Shown here in pieces: positions 61,926 through 64,000 of a stretch of DNA of 64,000 nucleotides (the first letter of the stretch is position 1; each line of letters starts with the position of its first letter). Position numbers and translations under genes: made by a program. Under the pieces are notes generated by a model. It was not told the DNA's origin, searched no databases, and worked only from the letters and a program-made list of their open reading frames with translations. Source of the DNA: Manduca sexta (Eukaryota; Arthropoda; Insecta; Lepidoptera; Sphingidae); assembly GCF_014839805.1 (NCBI RefSeq), contig NC_051126.1:6642609-6706608 (forward strand), read 5' to 3'.

Positions 61926-64000
61926 ACGTAATATGTTTATGCTGTTTTGTATTGTATTTGTGTATCATTCCGATTTTGATAACGTTTAGTCCTCGCGTAG
62001 TCTCGCCATAGAGAGTCGATAGTTAATATAAAAGTATTTGGTGATCGACAAGCAATCTCTTGTTAAGTCTGAAAGCGCGCGCTTTATCGATATCGATAAA
62101 TTGCATGGCTCATAAAAATGTTGTATTAAAGTAAATTATAGCTATTGCTTGGTTATATAACATCGATAGAATATAAAAGTTGAGCTATTGAAATAAATCA
62201 TAAAATCTAGATAATGTAGGTTACGAATGTATGTTCAGAATTCTATATAGGAAAGTCATTACAACAGAGTGGTATAATAAATTGTAAAATGTATTAAATA
62301 TTAATGTAAATATAAAATGATTGTAGTATATGATCACACATCAAAGTATAATTTATAAATATTTTTTTATTGACACCTATTTATGACTGAGTGGATGTTT
62401 TATTTTGGAACTCCAATTCGGTCGTCGGGCAAAAATTGATTCTAATATTGCAGTTAATCGAAGCTCGTACGAGCAATAATGTGATCTCTAATCGTGTATT
62501 GTTCCGTATGTCGGAGTTGTAATAATACCAAAAAATTGACAATTATCGTGTAGGTGCCAGTGAATTATTTTTTCTAATAATATAATATGGGGTTTAATTA
62601 TTTTATTTCATTGTTGTTTTGTTCTATATTTTAATAAGTATTTTGATTTGTTAACAATTACACTATCTTCTAAGGCTACATACATAAAGGAATTATACGT
62701 TAATTTATTTTCGTCCATATAATATTTAATTTTATAAAATCCTATTACTGTAAAATGAGTTGTAAATGAACTGAAATAACGAACAACTTTATTGAAAAGT
62801 GAAATATATCTATAGATTTACTTAGGAGGTTTAATATAGAGTTTTATTCAATTGTATACGCGCAAATATCGAAACAAATTATCCTACCTTTTAGTCTTGG
62901 TAGTGTAATTGGTTAATATTAGAGATGATAACGTATTATTTAACACTTTTTGTTTAATCTTTATAACGCTAAAGGACTGTCGTTAAAATTAAAAGTGATC
63001 AGTCATATTTTGTGATATATTAGGCTAAATAAAATTAGATTTATGCAGTTATTAATAATTCGTATCGACTTGTCTCAGAAGTGTAAAACTAGTTCGCATG
63101 TTGAATTATAAGAAATGCTATGTTTTCTTTGGTACTAACTTTATTTCAGTAATAATAATTGCAAAGAAATGCAGTATTTCGAGACAATATTTTATTTATA
63201 AATCAATAATGGAATAGTAGTGTCGTGCTTGGATTTGTCTTCATACATATTAAAAATTAAATACAAAATGCAATAAAATGTAAAGTCATATAAATTTCGT
63301 GATTCTATTATTACTTTTATTCTGTAGTTCTAATATACATATTTCCGTGTCATGTACCGCTTCTGAATTTTATATGAACTGTTACATCTCTGAAGACTTT
63401 AAGCCTACGTTTATAGAAAGAAATATTTACATGTACTATATTGCTTTGTTGAATATCTACAAAATAAAATATTTTATTGTCTATTTACTATATTATTCTT
63501 GTTTAAATCGCACGACTCTAAGTTTATAAAGCGCTGGTCACAAACAGCCACTGACTAAAATATTATTTTTGTGTACATACGCATAGCTAAAGAATAATTT
63601 TATTTTAATTCCGTTTTTAGTGTTTTTTTCTTAAACTAAAATGGTATACGTAGTTATGGGGTTTTGTGACCGAAGCCTTAAAATTAGTGTTGTAAACAAT
63701 GCAAACAAACGTATATTTGAGCTTTAAACTGTTTATGTAATGTCAATCGATCCGACTAAATAGTATTATGCTTCTGATCCAAGAGTGTATTTAATTTGTA
63801 GTACAATAAATGTTATGCAAATACGGTTATTTTATTGCAATAATTTACCCGCTAACTGGCGTTTTCGATAAACGATCTGAATTGTTTTCTTAAAACCCAT
63901 CAAGAAAATTCACCAATCTGAATTCAAAACAAAGTTTTTTTGACATACTTGGCATAATTTGTTTATTCTGGAGGATTTAATATTAAGAATGGGTCGTTTA
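61926..64000. other. 3' UTR and flank of the PMEL-like gene
   Basis: AT-rich, with several AATAAA hexamers (the first clear one near 62192). The 63299-63529 open frame is AT-rich and featureless. No further gene seen before the window ends. Confidence 0.4.

Overview
The window looks like nuclear DNA from a moth or butterfly (Lepidoptera). It is AT-rich, with multi-exon genes that have short exons and GT-AG introns. It carries repeat types familiar from Lepidoptera: tRNA-headed SINEs, Helitron-like elements ending in a GC hairpin plus CTAG, RTE-like LINE tails ending in GAT repeats, and several MITEs. No bacterial, viral or CRISPR features are visible.

Seven protein genes are supported, and their strands alternate strictly (+ - + - + - +). 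(1) 304-7214 (+): the 3' part of a large secreted double-domain heme peroxidase with a C-terminal VWC-like module; its start lies left of the window. (2) 10178-20233 (-): STRAP, a seven-exon WD40 protein. (3) 21630-21911 (+): SPCS1, signal peptidase complex subunit 1. (4) 23164-44467 (-): PGAP1, the GPI inositol-deacylase, reconstructed here as 17 exons joining into one 1158-residue frame. (5) 45615-46256 (+): ALG14, subunit of the ER UDP-GlcNAc transferase. (6) 49117-54343 (-): an unrecognised two-TM protein of 202 residues with two PPxY motifs. (7) 55399-61925 (+): a type I membrane protein like TMEM130/PMEL/GPNMB, 483 residues.

Neighbours therefore meet head-to-head (STRAP/SPCS1, PGAP1/ALG14, PPxY gene/PMEL-like gene) or tail-to-tail. 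SPCS1, PGAP1 and ALG14 all act at the ER membrane in making or processing secretory, GPI-anchored or N-glycosylated proteins; the peroxidase and the PMEL-like protein are secretory-pathway clients. This is a shared theme, not evidence of co-regulation.

Introns and spacers are full of mobile DNA. PGAP1 introns alone hold at least five Helitron-like elements, two of which contain expanded ~124-bp tandem repeats, plus two SINEs in inverted orientation, a LINE tail, an almost fully palindromic MITE and a 20-bp perfect hairpin. A TTAA-flanked MITE sits in the PGAP1/ALG14 divergent promoter. No wholly new gene system was found. The best leads are the degenerate first peroxidase domain with a furin-like linker, the enlarged PGAP1, the PPxY protein, and the boundary-resolved mobile elements.
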